In this document: positions 1 through 11,601 of the stretch, piece after piece | How positions within the stretch are numbered: the first letter of the stretch is position 1 | Layout: each line of letters opens with the position of its first letter | Source of the DNA: Carallia brachiata | Taxonomy: Eukaryota > Streptophyta > Magnoliopsida > Malpighiales > Rhizophoraceae | NCBI GenBank assembly: GCA_021464245.1 | Contig: JADCRB010000037.1 | Location: 6,862,861 to 6,926,860 of the forward strand | Direction of reading: 5' to 3' | DNA: 64,000 nucleotides | Notes under the pieces: generated by a model | What the model was told of the DNA's origin: nothing | The model's input: only the letters and a program-made list of their open reading frames with translations | The model's database searches: none | Made by a program: the position numbers and the translations under genes

Positions 1-59
1 GAAGAAGGACAACAAGAAGGAAGAAAGAGAATTGAAGCGGGACGCAATCAAGCCAATCC

Positions 60-600
60 ACCCATTTTGAAGCATGTGCTTCCCTTTATACAACACTTTT
101 AGAGAAAAAAGATAGATAAATAGTTTGGTAAGTTTCTTGAGATTTTTAAGAAAATTTATATTAACATTCCTTTTGCAAAGGATTTAGAGCAAATGCTCAA
201 CTACGCCAAATTCATGAAGGACATTATGTCCAAAAAGAGGGAGCTTGAAGATTTTGAGATAATAAAGCTTACTAAAAAATTCAATGTCATTTTATAGAGA
301 AAACGCCCTCAGAAATTGAAAGATCCAAGGAGTTTTACTATTTTGTGCACAATTACTTTTGAAAAAGAATTGTGTTGTAAATAAATTTATGTTTCCTATG
401 GATTTAGTGGTCTTAGACATAGAGGAAGATCATAAAATGCCCTTAATCTTGGAGAGACCCTTCTTGGAAATTGGGCGTCTGTTAATAGATTTTCAACTCA
501 GTAAGTTAACTTTGAGGGTATATGAAGATGAGGTAAAGTTCAAAATTTACCGCTCTTTAAAATTTCTCAATTAAATCTAACACTTTTCGTAGAATTGATG
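60..600 (+). pseudogene. Athila gag end and aspartic protease remnant
   Basis: Translation of about 90-350 gives the stretch before the protease, with words like KKKIDKQFGKFLEIFKKIYI and EQMLNYAKFMKDIMS. A frame change near 355 leads into a 71-residue open frame (359-574) holding FPMDLVVLDIEEDHKMPLI and RPFLEIGRLLIDFQ, the C-terminal half of an Athila-type retropepsin. The catalytic Asp motif itself is not evident in a clean frame, and an in-frame stop lies near 296. Both the position just before RT and the conserved words support the call. Non-functional. Confidence 0.75.
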
Positions 601-728
601 TCTTGAAAAATTGTGTCACTAGTGCATTTGAGGAGGACAACATTAGAGATCCCTTGAAAAATTACATTGTACATTCTTTAAGTCAAGATAATGTAGAGAA
701 TAGCGTGGTCATGAAATAGGTATTAGTA

Positions 729-1860
729 ATGAAAGCTTTAACACCAATTAAAGTCAGTGTGTTTCCCACAGAGACTCTTAGACAGGAAGCACGGAAAGAG
801 GAGCCTAAAGCAACTCTAGAATTGAATAACCACTCGAGCTTAATATATGCATTTTTGGATGAAGACTCCATATTTCTAGTAATTATTTTCGCTTCTTCGA
901 CAAGTATAGAGGAAGAAAAGCTTTTGCACGTGTTGAGAGAGCATAAATCGGCCATTGCATAGACTATTGCGGACATCAATGGGATAAGCCCGACAATTTG
1001 CATGCATAAAATTCTAATGGGGGATTCTTACAAGCCATCCATAAAACATAAAATGAGGCTAAACCCCATGATGAAAGAAGTGGTTCGAGGCCAAAGTAGT
1101 GAAGCTGCTCAATGTAAGTATTATATATGCTATCTTTGACAGTTTATGGGTAAGTCCCGTACAACGTATGCTGAAGAAAGGTGGAATGACTATAGTGAAA
1201 AATGAATATAATGGATTCATTCCCAGAAGAACAATTATTAGCTGGCGTGTGTATATTGATTATAGAAGATTAAATAAGACCACTATGAAGGATCATTTCC
1301 CTTTAACATTTATTGATTAGATGTTAGATCGTTTGGCACGTTATGATTATTATTGTTTTTTTATGGTTATTTGGAGTATGATCAAATAGCTATTGCCCTG
1401 TAGGACCAAGAAAAAACTACTTTTATGTGTCCATATGGTACATTTGCATATAAGAGAATGCTTTTCTTATTGTGCAATACTCCCGCTACTTTTGACCGAT
1501 GCATGATGGCGATCTTTCATGATATGGTGGAGGAGATTATGGAAGTTTTTATGGACGAGTTCTCTTTTTTCGGTCCTACTTTTGATTATTGCTTAAATAA
1601 CCTTTCACTTGTTTTGTAGAAATGTTAAGAACCTAATCTTGTGGTTAATTGGGAAAAATGTTAGTTTATGGTTAGATAAGGGATTGTGATTGGATATCAT
1701 GTTTCTTCAAAAGGTTTAGAAGTGGAACAAGCCAAAATAGCAACCATTGAACAAATTCCTCCTCCAATCAACATTAAGGGAGTTAGAAGTTTTTTGGGTC
1801 CTGCAGGTTTAACAGGTTGAAAGAGAAGATTATTTCAACCCAATATAGGTGGTGCCTAAT
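729..1860 (+). pseudogene. Athila reverse transcriptase remnant
   Basis: Three frame-shifted pieces (729-962, 1,099-1,320, 1,425-1,619) together cover an RT domain. Visible landmarks are the N-terminal EEEKLLHVLREHKSAIA, the palm words WRVYIDYRRLN and KDHFPLTFID, and CPYGTFAYKRMLF followed by PATFDRCMMAIF. The catalytic block normally read as FMDDF is FMDEF here, so the second catalytic aspartate is replaced by glutamate. The thumb and connection words follow at about 1,690-1,800 (GVRSFLG). Multiple stops make it inactive. Confidence 0.82.
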
Positions 1861-2190
1861 TGGAGCTTGTCATTCGAAGTCATGTGTGATGTTAGTGACT
1901 ATGCATTAGGACTAGTTCTTAGCCAGAGACATGACAAGATTTTTTGATCCATCTACTATGCCACTCACACACTTGACTATGCACAATAAAACTACACCAC
2001 AACTGAGAAGGAGATGCTACTAGTGGTGTTTGCTTTTGACAAGTTTCTGTCATATGTCATAGGGTCAAAGTTTATTGTCTATACTAGTCATGCCGCCATT
2101 CACATTTTTTTTTTTCGCAAAGAAAAAAGCCAAACCTCGATTAATTCAACAAATTTTGTTATTGCAAGAATTTGACTTGGAAATTAACAG
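1861..2190 (+). pseudogene. Athila RNase H remnant
   Basis: Translation shows LSFEVMCDVSDYALG, then SQRHDKI, TTTEKEMLLVVFAFDKF and KAKPRLIQQILLLQEFDLEI. These are the ordered motifs of a gypsy RNase H, including the first catalytic Asp in the CDVSDY word. The frame is lost at a poly-T stretch near 2,105. Similarity stops at about 2,188, short of the usual end of the domain, where a different sequence begins. This marks the left edge of the nested insertion. Confidence 0.8.
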
Positions 2191-3405
2191 GCCCCAAGGC
2201 CTAATCCATTGGAACCGAGTAAAAATTATAGAAGATATAGCAGAAATCTGGAAGGAAAGGAAAAAGAAGAAACAGAGCGTAAGAGAGGGAGAAGATTTCA
2301 TTAGAGATAGAAATAGATTTAGAGAGGACGAACGCTAGACTGCATGGTAACAAATTCCACAACTGTCTCTACCCCTCTTCCTACTCCATATAGCTCTACT
2401 CCTAACTGTGGGCTTTTATTTACTGGACAACATCAATGTTTGGGCCTTCCACGAGCCTACGTCCTAACAACTTACCCCAACTGACCAAATCCTTGTCTTT
2501 AAGGATTTGCATAAAAATCAAAGTTTGGAAATTGAGACAACATGAAAAAAAGGTCTTCCTATATAGCCTTTTCAGGAGAAAGGTTTGCTTACTGAACCAA
2601 AACTTAAGTAACTGCTGAATTGCCCTTCTTAACCAATCTGTGTTGTAACACTACTAATGGTTCAGTTCAGAACTAACCATTGTTCCCCACCATTGAAAGT
2701 TGCTACGAAACCATAGCTTGTGGTTTGACTAACTTCTTGAGAAGTGACACGTGGAACATAGGATGAATAATGCTACAGGAGGCAATTTGAACTTATAGGC
2801 TACAGTTCTCACATTTTTAGTCACCTTAAAAGGCCATAGTACTTAGAGGCCATCTTAACATTGCTACAAACAACATCAGTAGCCTGTCGGTAGGGCTATA
2901 ACTTTAGGTAAACCTAATCTGCCACCTCAAACTACCATTTGAACCTATGACAGTCAGCAAAAAACTTCATCCTATCTTGAGACCACTACAACTGTTTTTT
3001 GAGTAAGGAATATAGCATCTGACGCTCATTCATGAAATTAGCTAAGTCAGACACCTTAGTATAAACTATAGGATGCATAGCCAATTGAGGGGGACGATAG
3101 CCATACAACACCTCGAATGGGGTGGTATTGATGGCCACGTGGAACGTAGTATTGCAAGAGACCAAAGAGGAGGAGTATATACACTTTTAGGGTATTGTTA
3201 TCCAAGGCTTCATAAAACACATGCTTTATAGATGTCCCTCCAAACCTCTTTGATTGACTGTCCGATTGACGATGATAAGTGGTGCTCCTATGATATTCAT
3301 ACTTTGGATAAAAAAAATTCAGGACAAAAGGGGGACCAAAAATATTGTAACTGATCATTTGTGTTGTTTGGAATTGTAAGAGACCGAAGAGGAGGAGTAT
3401 ATTCA
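2190..3405 (-). mobile_element. Nested gypsy fragment: integrase C-terminus plus putative 3' LTR, opposite strand
   Basis: The minus strand from about 3,360 downward reads an integrase catalytic remnant (HRSTTYHRQSDSQSKR, normally STAYHPQSDGQTE). It is followed by INTTPFEVLYGYRPPQ, a GDW-like word, KMASKYYGPFKV and FKLPP, which is a chromovirus-type integrase C-terminus. Below about 2,640 the minus strand is non-coding, ending in a pyrimidine-rich tract like a short LTR end. The Athila RNase H stops at its left edge and the Athila integrase resumes at its right edge, so this is an insertion in reverse orientation. I did not find a clean target duplication. A 29-bp stretch is imperfectly repeated at 3,151 and 3,369. 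Confidence 0.65.
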
Positions 3406-4740
3406 AGAGGCATTTCCTGATAAGCAACTATTTTCTTTTAATATAAAGTTTCGATGATATCCAAACGTTGTTAATTATCTTGCTTGTGGGACATTACCTT
3501 CCGATCTTTCATCACAACAAAAGAACAAGTTCTTACATAATATGAAGGCCTATTTATGGGATAATCCACTTCTTTTCAATTGGTGTCTAGAGCAAATCAT
3601 TAGATGATGTATTCTTGAAGAGAAAGTCCAAGACATCATTCATCAATACTATTCATCTCCTTACAGTGGCCACTTTGGTGTTATAAGAACTACTGCAAAA
3701 GTGTGGCAATCTGGTTTCTATTAGCCAACTTGATTTCAAGACAGTTATGCTTTTGCCAAGGTTTGTAATGGTTGTCAACAACTTGGTATAATCTCAAGAC
3801 AATGAGCTTCCTTTAACCAACATCTTAGAGGTAGAAATTTTCAATGTGTTGGGGGGCTGACCTCATAGGTTCCTTCCTTACTTCATTTGGCAAGTTTTAC
3901 AATTTGCTAGCAGTTGACAATGTATCCAAATGCGTAGAAGCAATAGCCATGACAATTAATGATACGAGGTGGTGTTGAAGTTGATTCACGAGAACATATT
4001 TACAAGACTTAGATCCCCTCGAGCAATTATTAGCTACAAGGTTTTGCATTTTTGCAACAAATTTCTTGATAACCTCATTGCTAAGTATGGTGTGAAGTAT
4101 AAGGTGGTACTCGATTATCATCTGCAAATGAATAGCCATGCAAAGATTTCAAATAAAGAGATAAAGCAAACCTTGGAGAAAATAGCGAGTGTAAACAGGA
4201 AAGATTGGTCTCAAAAATTAGATGATGCTACTCCATGGGCATATTGCACAACATGTAAGACACTGATTGACATGTCGCCATATCGATTGTTTTTATAAAA
4301 GCATGTCATCTACCCGTCGAGTTAAAGCATCGAGCATATTGGGCAGCAAAAAAGTTGAACTTTGACTTCAAGGCATTAGGTGAGTAGAGATTGTTGTAAC
4401 TCAATAAGATGAATGAGCTCTTGAATTATGCATATGAGAACGTGCGAATTTACAAGGAATGCACCAAGTCATTTCATGGCAAGAATATAATGCAACACAA
4501 CTTTGAACCGGGCCAGCAAGTTCTTTTTTTTTAATACATGCATGAAGTTATCCATTAAAAATCTCAAATCTAAATGTTCATGGCCGTTTGTAATTGAGAC
4601 AGTGTTTCTCCATAGAGCAGTTGAATTGTGCTCTAAAGATGGAAGAACATTTTGTGTGAATAAACAACGGATCAAGCATTATTTGGAGCATGAAAGCAAG
4701 GATAAGGAGACCATCTGCCTTAAATACGGAGAATAGAGAA
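3406..4740 (+). pseudogene. Athila integrase remnant
   Basis: After the nested fragment the + strand resumes with FPDKQLFSF and LPSDLSSQQKNKFLHNMKAY, the linker and zinc-binding region before integrase. CLEQIIR and HQYYSSPYSGHFGV follow, with the HHCC region containing VCNGCQQLG. The catalytic core is recognisable in the 3,969-4,298 frame (PRAIISYKVLHFCNKFLDNL, VNRKDWSQKLDDATPWAY, DMSPYRLFL). The C-terminal part runs to the stop near 4,735. The core aspartates are not in conserved context and there are several stops, so it is inactive. Confidence 0.8.
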
Positions 4741-6153
4741 GTTGATAATCGGACTGAGACTATAAAATAAGCACTTCCTAGGAGACAAACCAGACGTTTT
4801 TAAACTTTCTGTTTATTATTTGAGAATTTACTTTCATATTTTTTAGCTTTTGAATTCCTTTCATTTTTATTTTGTGTTTTTGTGTATCTCATGTGTTTAA
4901 TGACTTTTAGAATCCATTCAGTAGATCACTTTTTTCAATGCACGACAGATTGAAACAAAAAATACATTTTCAATTTTGTTTTGTTTTGTGTTTCGTTGCT
5001 TTAGTTCTGAAATTTTAATTTTTAATTGTCAGCTTTCATGTTTTATTTTAGGTTTGTTAGATCCTAGTTGCTTAAATTTAGAATTCTTCATGTGCAAGAC
5101 AATGATTTACCGTGTGATTGGTTTTTGAGCTATTGTTTTTATGTGGGAAAAAATATATGACTTTGGTAGAGTGTTTTTGCTACTCATAAGACTAATGATT
5201 TATGATGATTGACTCAGTCCTCCATTTTGAGCACAAAAAACTTGGTCCTTAAGTTGTGTGAATTTAGAGAACATTTGTGGCAATTTTAACAACTGTCAGA
5301 ATCTCATCTTAGTTCTAGAATATATTCAAATAACTCTCGAGGAAAAATCTTATGCAATATCCAACTAGCGAGATAATTTAGGCTATCCTTGGACTATTTG
5401 AGCCTATTCGAGCCAACTTGTGCTATTTATATCGCTAACTATCCCCTATGAGCCTTATTAACCGAATGATTTCTTTGTCACTCACATTTATTTGAAACCA
5501 AGCCTTTTAATAAGTTTTTTTTTTATCTCATACTTTTAAGACACTAGCATTCAATTGAGCTTAATTGATTGTTGTTGTTTTAATGTTGGTGAACGATGAG
5601 GTGAAATATGTTATGAGCTGAAATCGTAAACACCCCAAGAACAATGAACGTTGTAAGTTTGGGGGGGGGGTGATATATTTGGAAGTTGTTATGTTGAAAA
5701 AAATTTGAAAAAAAAAAAGAGAAAAAAAGAAGAAAAAAAAAAGAAATCTTTTATGTCTTGGAATGTCAGTATGGTAAAAAGGTGTTTTGATCCACATTCA
5801 ACATCCTTACCGCACCTTAGCCTAGCCTAACATTACAAGCAGAATAAAGTCCTATTGATCTCTAAGAGTGTAAATGGTTTACATTAGTAGAGAGAGGAGT
5901 GAAAAACATACTTATGAGGCTAAGTTATATATTCAATTTAGAGATTTTAAGCTATTTTGTAGGTTACAATAAAGATCAAAGATATACACAATAATGGGAG
6001 CAAGGATTTTATATCACACACATATGGACTGAGTTGATCAAAGTTAATTATTGATACATGATTGGTTGGGAGCCTTTGCATGGTTATTGTTGCTTGCGTA
6101 TGAATTTTTCTTGGTTTTGCTCGAGGACTAGCAAAAAGGTAAGTTTGGAGGTG
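4741..6153 (+). other. Athila 3' non-coding region
   Basis: Just after the integrase stop is AAGCACTTCCTAGGAGACAA, a motif I know to follow pol in Athila elements (family knowledge, degenerate here). The rest is AT-rich with no coding support. A run of ten G at about 5,660 is followed by an A-rich tract (5,698-5,745). Short minus-strand open frames here are incidental. No env-like frame is recognisable. The end carries a purine-rich stretch, AAAAAGGTAAGTTTGGAGG, directly before the LTR start. Confidence 0.6.
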
Positions 6154-7355
6154 TGATGAGTTTATTTTCACAGAGTTATAATCATGCTTTTATACCCAAT
6201 CTAATGCACAATCTTTGAGTTTTTAGGTTATTTTGATGGAGTATTATATATTTGTGACGTGTAGGTGAAAATGAAAGAGATGGCTTAGAGAGGAGAGGAA
6301 TCTGAAGTTTTTGAAGTTTGGGGACAGATTGGATAGGGCTGTAGCCATGGAGTCCAAGACCACAGTGCTAGGAGGTGTAACCTAAGGATAAAGACAACAA
6401 TGCCTAGGCCACAACCATGAGTTGGAACGCCGCGGCTCTAGTGGTTCAGATGTTGAGGTAGTAGAGAGTGCTGCACTTTGGTTTTTGGGGTTGTGGCCTT
6501 GGCCGTTCTAAAAAAATTTTAATTTATAATGTGGCTAATGCATAAGCTTAGGATCATTCTGACTTTGGTCTCTAAAAGCCTCTATTTTTGGGAGAGAAAA
6601 GGGAGAGATGAAGAGAGGACCTGAAGGAAATTCTATTTGGAGAAAGGCATCTCTTTGGGAGAAGACGGTGATAATCAGAGAGGGATTTGCCTATGTTCAT
6701 CATCTATTTATCTTCTTTTCTTTCTTATTTCACCATGAAGTCTTTGTTAGAAATATTCTCTGATGTTTTTAATATTTCGATGTTGAGCTAATCTTTCCTT
6801 CAAAAGTGGAGACGGATCTTATGTTGGTGCTTATCGTTTAAATTTGCAAGTTAATGATTTAATGATCTTTTTAGTTTATTTGTGTTATCCTATGCTCAAT
6901 GCTTTTAATTTACTGGTCATCAATTGAATGATCATATATTCGGGTTTTGACGCTCGAGAGAGGTAATTCTTGATAGGACCTGATTATCACAATATGAAAT
7001 TCTAGATGACTCGAAAGAGTATTTAGGTTTTGTGGAATTGTTAACGAGAATCATAGCAATTAATGAGTCCCAAATCTTCTGGTTTTTATAAAGATATTGA
7101 ATTTAGAACTTTGAGAGGATATATATTTGATTCGACATTAGAGAGAGAAAATCAAATTAATTAGGATTCTTAATTCATAAATTGAGAGATTAATCAATCA
7201 TTAGCTTGTAAAGAAAATCATACTCTAGGCATAAGTGAAGTCGAACCTCTAAATCCTTTATTTTATTGAATATTTTTTTGATTAGTTTTATCTTTAATTT
7301 TGAGTTATATTTTACTTTTTTTTATTCTCATATTTTAATTTTCAAAAAAAATAAG
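6154..7355 (+). repeat. Athila 3' LTR (incomplete)
   Basis: The LTR starts with TGATGAG right after the polypurine-like tract. It is AT-rich and about 1.2 kb before being interrupted by the Tat element at 7,356. No second copy lies in the window, so the boundary rests on the tract and on the Athila context. The remainder of the LTR is not recognised downstream of the Tat 3' LTR. Confidence 0.6.
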
Positions 7356-7912
7356 TGATTAATACGACCTATCACGACCTCAGTCCCTAAGCCCAGGCCT
7401 CCTAAGCAACCCAACAAGGGCTCGCCGATAGCTTACAGGTACTGTTTGGCAACTCCCCCAGGAAGTTCGTTGGGAGCATGCCTAATAGGAGCTCGTGGTC
7501 TACACTCGAGCCATTGTACTCTTGAGCTGCCTACTAACAGACACCTCTCACATCCATCACATATGGTGGTTTGGTCTTTTCAAACAACATACTACTGCCA
7601 ACACACGGGTAAGTATAAGACCTAAAGGAAAGCACTTGAACAAAGGACCACTCTCCAAACGGACTTTCCTGGACTCCTACCAATCCCTTTAACAAGCAAC
7701 CTCCTTCTCTTTGTCCTAAGTCTCCGTCACAAATACACACCCTTGTAAGCACCACAACACAACGATGGGGCGCCTACCTCCAAAGCCTCCTCACAACAGA
7801 CCTCTACTAGGGACCTCTCTGGGCCTCTTCAATTTTTCCTCGACCTATTACTAATTTGACAATCGAAGTGTTTGCGTCGAGGCCTAACGGTAGCTGAGTG
7901 TGGGAATGAGAA
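7356..7912 (+). repeat. Tat element 5' LTR
   Basis: It begins TGATTAATACGACC and aligns along its length with the copy at 23,677. Shared blocks include GGACTCCTACCAATC, AACAAGCAACCTCC and AGGCCTAACGG. A segment of about 50 bp present near 24,220-24,270 is absent here. The exact 3' end is uncertain by a few bases. A primer-binding site was not identified. Confidence 0.8.
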
Positions 7913-8139
7913 GTTGTGTGGCTTTGCTACCCTCTCTCTCTTCTCTTTCTTGATAATTTGTTCCTTTTGGAAGGAAAAGCTCCCCTGTCAAGGAAAAAGC
8001 CTAATCGGCGCCTCCATGGACTAGTGACTTTGCCTTCTTCACTGAATAGGTGACGTGAAATCGTGCTAGATTTCTTATCTGGTTACCAAGGCCATGAAAA
8101 TCAATCTTTCTCTTTTTCCCTGACCTTTACTACTCATCA

Positions 8140-9860
8140 GATAAGGACGCAGCCGAACGAGGGAGCGTCAAAAGGTTATAAACTAGAGACTACCTCGAAA
8201 AAGAGACTCAACAACTTGGAGAGCCATATGGAGGCCACGTATGCAATATTGGATGCTTTCCTTGCTTCCCAAGCGATGCCGACCCCTAGAGATCAAACCT
8301 AGAGGCTGTATAAGACTCTACATAGTGAGATATTGCTGCTGTAGGAGGAAGAAGGCATGACAACCCTCCTGAGCGTTAGGAAGGCAACGTCTCAAACCAA
8401 CGACGAACCCCTAAAATAAAGAACAAGAATTGGAGCCCATGCATTTGCGTAGAGACATGCCGATTGACCGTTGCGATGCTAAAAAATAGGGCATCATGCA
8501 TCCAAACAGACTTAGGGGAGTGACTCCTTGTTTGCTCCGTCCTACATACCTCAGCACTAACGACCTACTCTTAAAATGTTTTTTACTTCAGATTCGAGTG
8601 AAACGATGTCAGACAATGGTGAGACAACAATGTCAGGTCAGGGGGACAATTCAACACCAGAAGACGAAGTTTCGTGGCAATTACAGGAAATTTAGGCCCA
8701 TATTAGAGTGTTATAATTATCAAAAAAAATCCCATAGAAAAGTTTTCACCAAAGCATGGAGTTGCCTCTCTCCAAAGAGATCTAGGAGGCCCCAGTGCAA
8801 GACAAGTTCCAACTTCCTTTATTGGAACTCTATTGAGGAGAGTAGGGCCCAGTTGAACATTGGGGCTGATTCAAGACACTCATGTCCCTACAAACTATGT
8901 CTAACGTCAAAGAAATGTAAAGCCTTCCTAGTGACTCTTAAGGGACCTGCCCAACACTGGTACTCTTTCTTCTTACTTAATCCATCAAAAGTCTAGAGCA
9001 ACTTGATGAACTGTGCATCACCAGGTTTACCTCTAGTAAGCGATGGAAGAAGAATTCCACTACCCTGATGCCTCTTCGTCCAAAGAGGATAGAGTATCTG
9101 AGAGAGTACGTAGCTCGATTCAACACAGAAATGCTCCACATCGAGGACTTGACTTCCCAAATGGTAGGCACCATATTCATGGGCAATTTGCGATGATCTG
9201 GGTATACGTGGTCTCTAGTTAAGAACCCCTCGAAGGACTTCGACGAGCGTATGGCTGAAGCTGAATGCTTTATTAATGCTGAAGAGGCCAATCAATCTCA
9301 AAATGAGCTTGTGGAGTCCTAGGTAACTGAAGAAAATTCAACACAAAAAACCCTAAACATTCCAAAAAATGACGAGGAAGGAAGGGAAAAAATTCTTCCA
9401 ATAGCTTATAGCCTTCTATGAGACGTTTCGTCACAAGGGAAGGCCTCTAAGAGGAAATGATGTACTTGAACTATACTGCCCTAACATCCCTGGTCTCTCA
9501 AGTGTTATTAGGGGTATAGGATAAGAATCTTCTTGTCACCCCATTGAAAATGATAAGCAAATCGAACCAAAGTAACATGGATAAGTGTTTCAATTTCACC
9601 ATGACTATGGCAATGATACACACAAATGCATCAACCTTCACAAAGAGGTGGAGAGACTAGTTGGCAAGGCTACTTGTAGGAGTTCATCCACAACTCCCCG
9701 TAACAACAACTGGCTTAATGCCCGACACAAGGAAAGAACTCAGGACGCAACTGAGGCAAAGTTCATGATTGCTTCCAACATGGAGGTGGCAACCAAGAAC
9801 GAGTGCCTCTACTGCCAGAAGAAAGCCCTTCTGGAGGCATTATTCAAGTTATCCTAAGCA
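8140..9860 (+). pseudogene. Tat-element gag remnant
   Basis: The N-terminal part (8,150-8,300) reads KKRLNNLESHMEATYAILDA, a coiled start typical of these gag proteins. The capsid core appears as CKAFLVTLKGPAQHWYSF (8,910-8,970) and ITRFTSSKRWKKNS. RIEYLREYVARFNTEML and MVGTIFMGNLR then follow around 9,090-9,190. The nucleocapsid-like word FHHDYGNDTHKCINLHKEVE sits at 9,590-9,650, the C/H cluster family members carry after the core. Several shifts and stops separate the pieces. Family identity is firm and function is lost. Confidence 0.8.
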
Positions 9861-9899
9861 GACCCCTGAGTTGTTCGCATGAATCCCCAACTTCTCATT

Positions 9900-10371
9900 G
9901 TTTAGAAAAACACGACAAAAGGAAGGAGATGACAACTACATAGTCATATTCACTAATGACGAACTCTAAGACATCGACCCCACAACGATCCACTCGTCAT
10001 TTCCCTCAAAGTGGGAAGATTCAATGTCAAGAGAGTTATGGTGGACACAGGCATCTCGGCTGACATACTCTATTCAAAAGCCTTCGAAGCCTTCAACCAA
10101 ATGAAGTTGAGGATTGACAATCTTCGAGTAGCCAACTTCCCTCTCTATGAATTCGCCAGCGAAGCCGTACGTCCCTAAGAATACATCAAGCTCCCAGTAG
10201 TATTAGGGATATCTACCACTATGAGCTCTGCCAAGCTCCAGCTCATCGTGGCCAACCTTCCTTCTTCCTACAATATGATACTAGGGCACCCAAGACTACA
10301 AGCTCTCAATACAGTGGTATCTATTAAGCACCTAAAGCTAAAATTTCCTACCCCTCGGGGAATTAGAGAAG
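9900..10371 (+). pseudogene. Tat-element aspartic protease remnant
   Basis: Translation gives PLVISLKVGRFNVKR, then the active-site word VDTGISADILY (family VDTGSSADIL), so the catalytic DTG is still present. FPLYEFASEA, LIVANLPSSYNMILGHPRLQ and KLKFPTPRGIRE follow, the complete order of a retropepsin of this lineage. A stop interrupts the region near 10,177. The frame ends abruptly at GTCAC (10,372-10,376), where the 1,220-bp insert begins. Confidence 0.8.
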
Positions 10372-10376
10372 GTCAC

Positions 10377-11596
10377 AGCTAAAATTTTGACTTAAATTAT
10401 TGCTTTGTTCTTAAGAATTTGTTTAATTTTACTTATTTTTATTTTATTTCTTTGTTAAGTGAGCTGTGGAGACGTTTATGTGCAAGATGGACAATTTTGG
10501 CATGAGAAAGGAAATAATTGTGGAGTGTAGGATGAGAGGTCAAAATCAAAGCCTTTTGAAATGGAGATCTCAATGTGTGGAGAAAAATAAGAGAAAATTT
10601 TACAATTGAGGCATATTTTATCATCCTTGGTTCCCAAATAGGAAGAGGTTTATTCTTCCAAGTAATTGTCACATTTAGTTTCCTTATGAAAGTCAAAGCT
10701 AGTAGAATAAAAAACAAGGAAACTTAGGTTTTGGGAGTCATTCAAATAGAGGTACATAGAGCCGTACAAGGATAATGAAGTCAACCACAGAGACAACAAA
10801 GAGCAAAAGGAGAAGGCTTAGCATTTGGATGATGATTTATAGAGTTTTTCTTCACTTTTCTTTTTCTTCTATGAACTAATTTATTTTCTAGGGTTATTTT
10901 GATATGGCTTGTTACTTTGAAGATTCAATTCTATTTCAATTGACTTTTGTTATTTATATTATGAGTTTATTATTGATCTTCATGCCTTTGATTAACTGGC
11001 CACTATTTAATTAATCTGTGATTGGGGAAGAGTACTGGGAAAAACATTTCTCAATTGGACCTGGGCAATAATCTCCATAGAAATACAGTTTGGGGCAAGA
11101 GCTATAACTTGACCTCTATGGGTTCAACTGAATAGTTACAAAACTTAATGAATTAATTGAGGTTTATTATTGTTACTGGGAAATAAAATAGTAAACTTTG
11201 ATTGGCATATTTGGTAAGTCTTGGGAAAGTCTATCAAAGATTTAAAGTTCTTCAGCCATAATATCAATAATTAAAGGTTATTTTCATTGGATTGGAATTG
11301 GGTTGAGTAGATTACAAGTGAAATTGAAATATCTTAGGCATCTTTTGCATTAATTAATATTTATTCAGTTTTTAGTTTATCAATTGTTTCCCATTCATCT
11401 TGGTCTAGGTTAAATTCTTAGATTTAATTCACTTTCTATTTGGTTTAAATAATAATAAGGATTAAGATAATTTTGGTACTTGGTAAACAATCCTCATGGG
11501 AAAGATACTCTAGTCATCACTTGATTACTTAAGTGATTTCGTATACTTGTGAATTTGCTATCAAAGGGATCCCAAAAACAAGCTCAAGAACTCTAA
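10377..11596. mobile_element. 1,220-bp insert with GTCAC target duplication, probably a solo LTR
   Basis: GTCAC occurs at 10,372-10,376 and 11,597-11,601. Taking out the DNA between them plus one copy reunites the protease tail with the RT N-terminal linker at the spacing expected in Tat elements. A 5-bp duplication is the LTR-retrotransposon signature. Sequence style supports a solo LTR: AT-rich, no coding, with TCCTCATGGGAAAGATACTC near the 3' end, as seen near the end of some gypsy LTRs. The termini (AGCTAAAA and ACTCTAA) are not the usual TG/CA, so the exact class is open. Confidence 0.6.
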
Positions 11597-11601
11597 GTCA
11601 C

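Larger units (their letters stand above)
1..7355 (+). mobile_element. Athila-like Ty3/gypsy retrotransposon, 3' portion, decayed
   Basis: The window opens inside an LTR retrotransposon read on the + strand. In order it shows the gag end and aspartic protease, reverse transcriptase, RNase H, integrase, a long non-coding tail, a purine-rich tract and the start of the 3' LTR. Peptides such as EQMLNYAKFMKDIMSKKREL and the RT segment around 1,230-1,320 are those I know from the Athila lineage (family knowledge). All frames carry stops and shifts, so it cannot be active. The 5' LTR and most of gag lie outside the window. It is cut twice: by a minus-strand gypsy piece at about 2,190-3,405, and by the large Tat element that begins in its LTR at 7,356. 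No env-like frame is recognisable after integrase. Confidence 0.8.

Noticed and set aside
8977..9291. 104-codon minus-strand frame in the Tat gag region
   Set aside because: It is antisense to recognisable gag words on the + strand.
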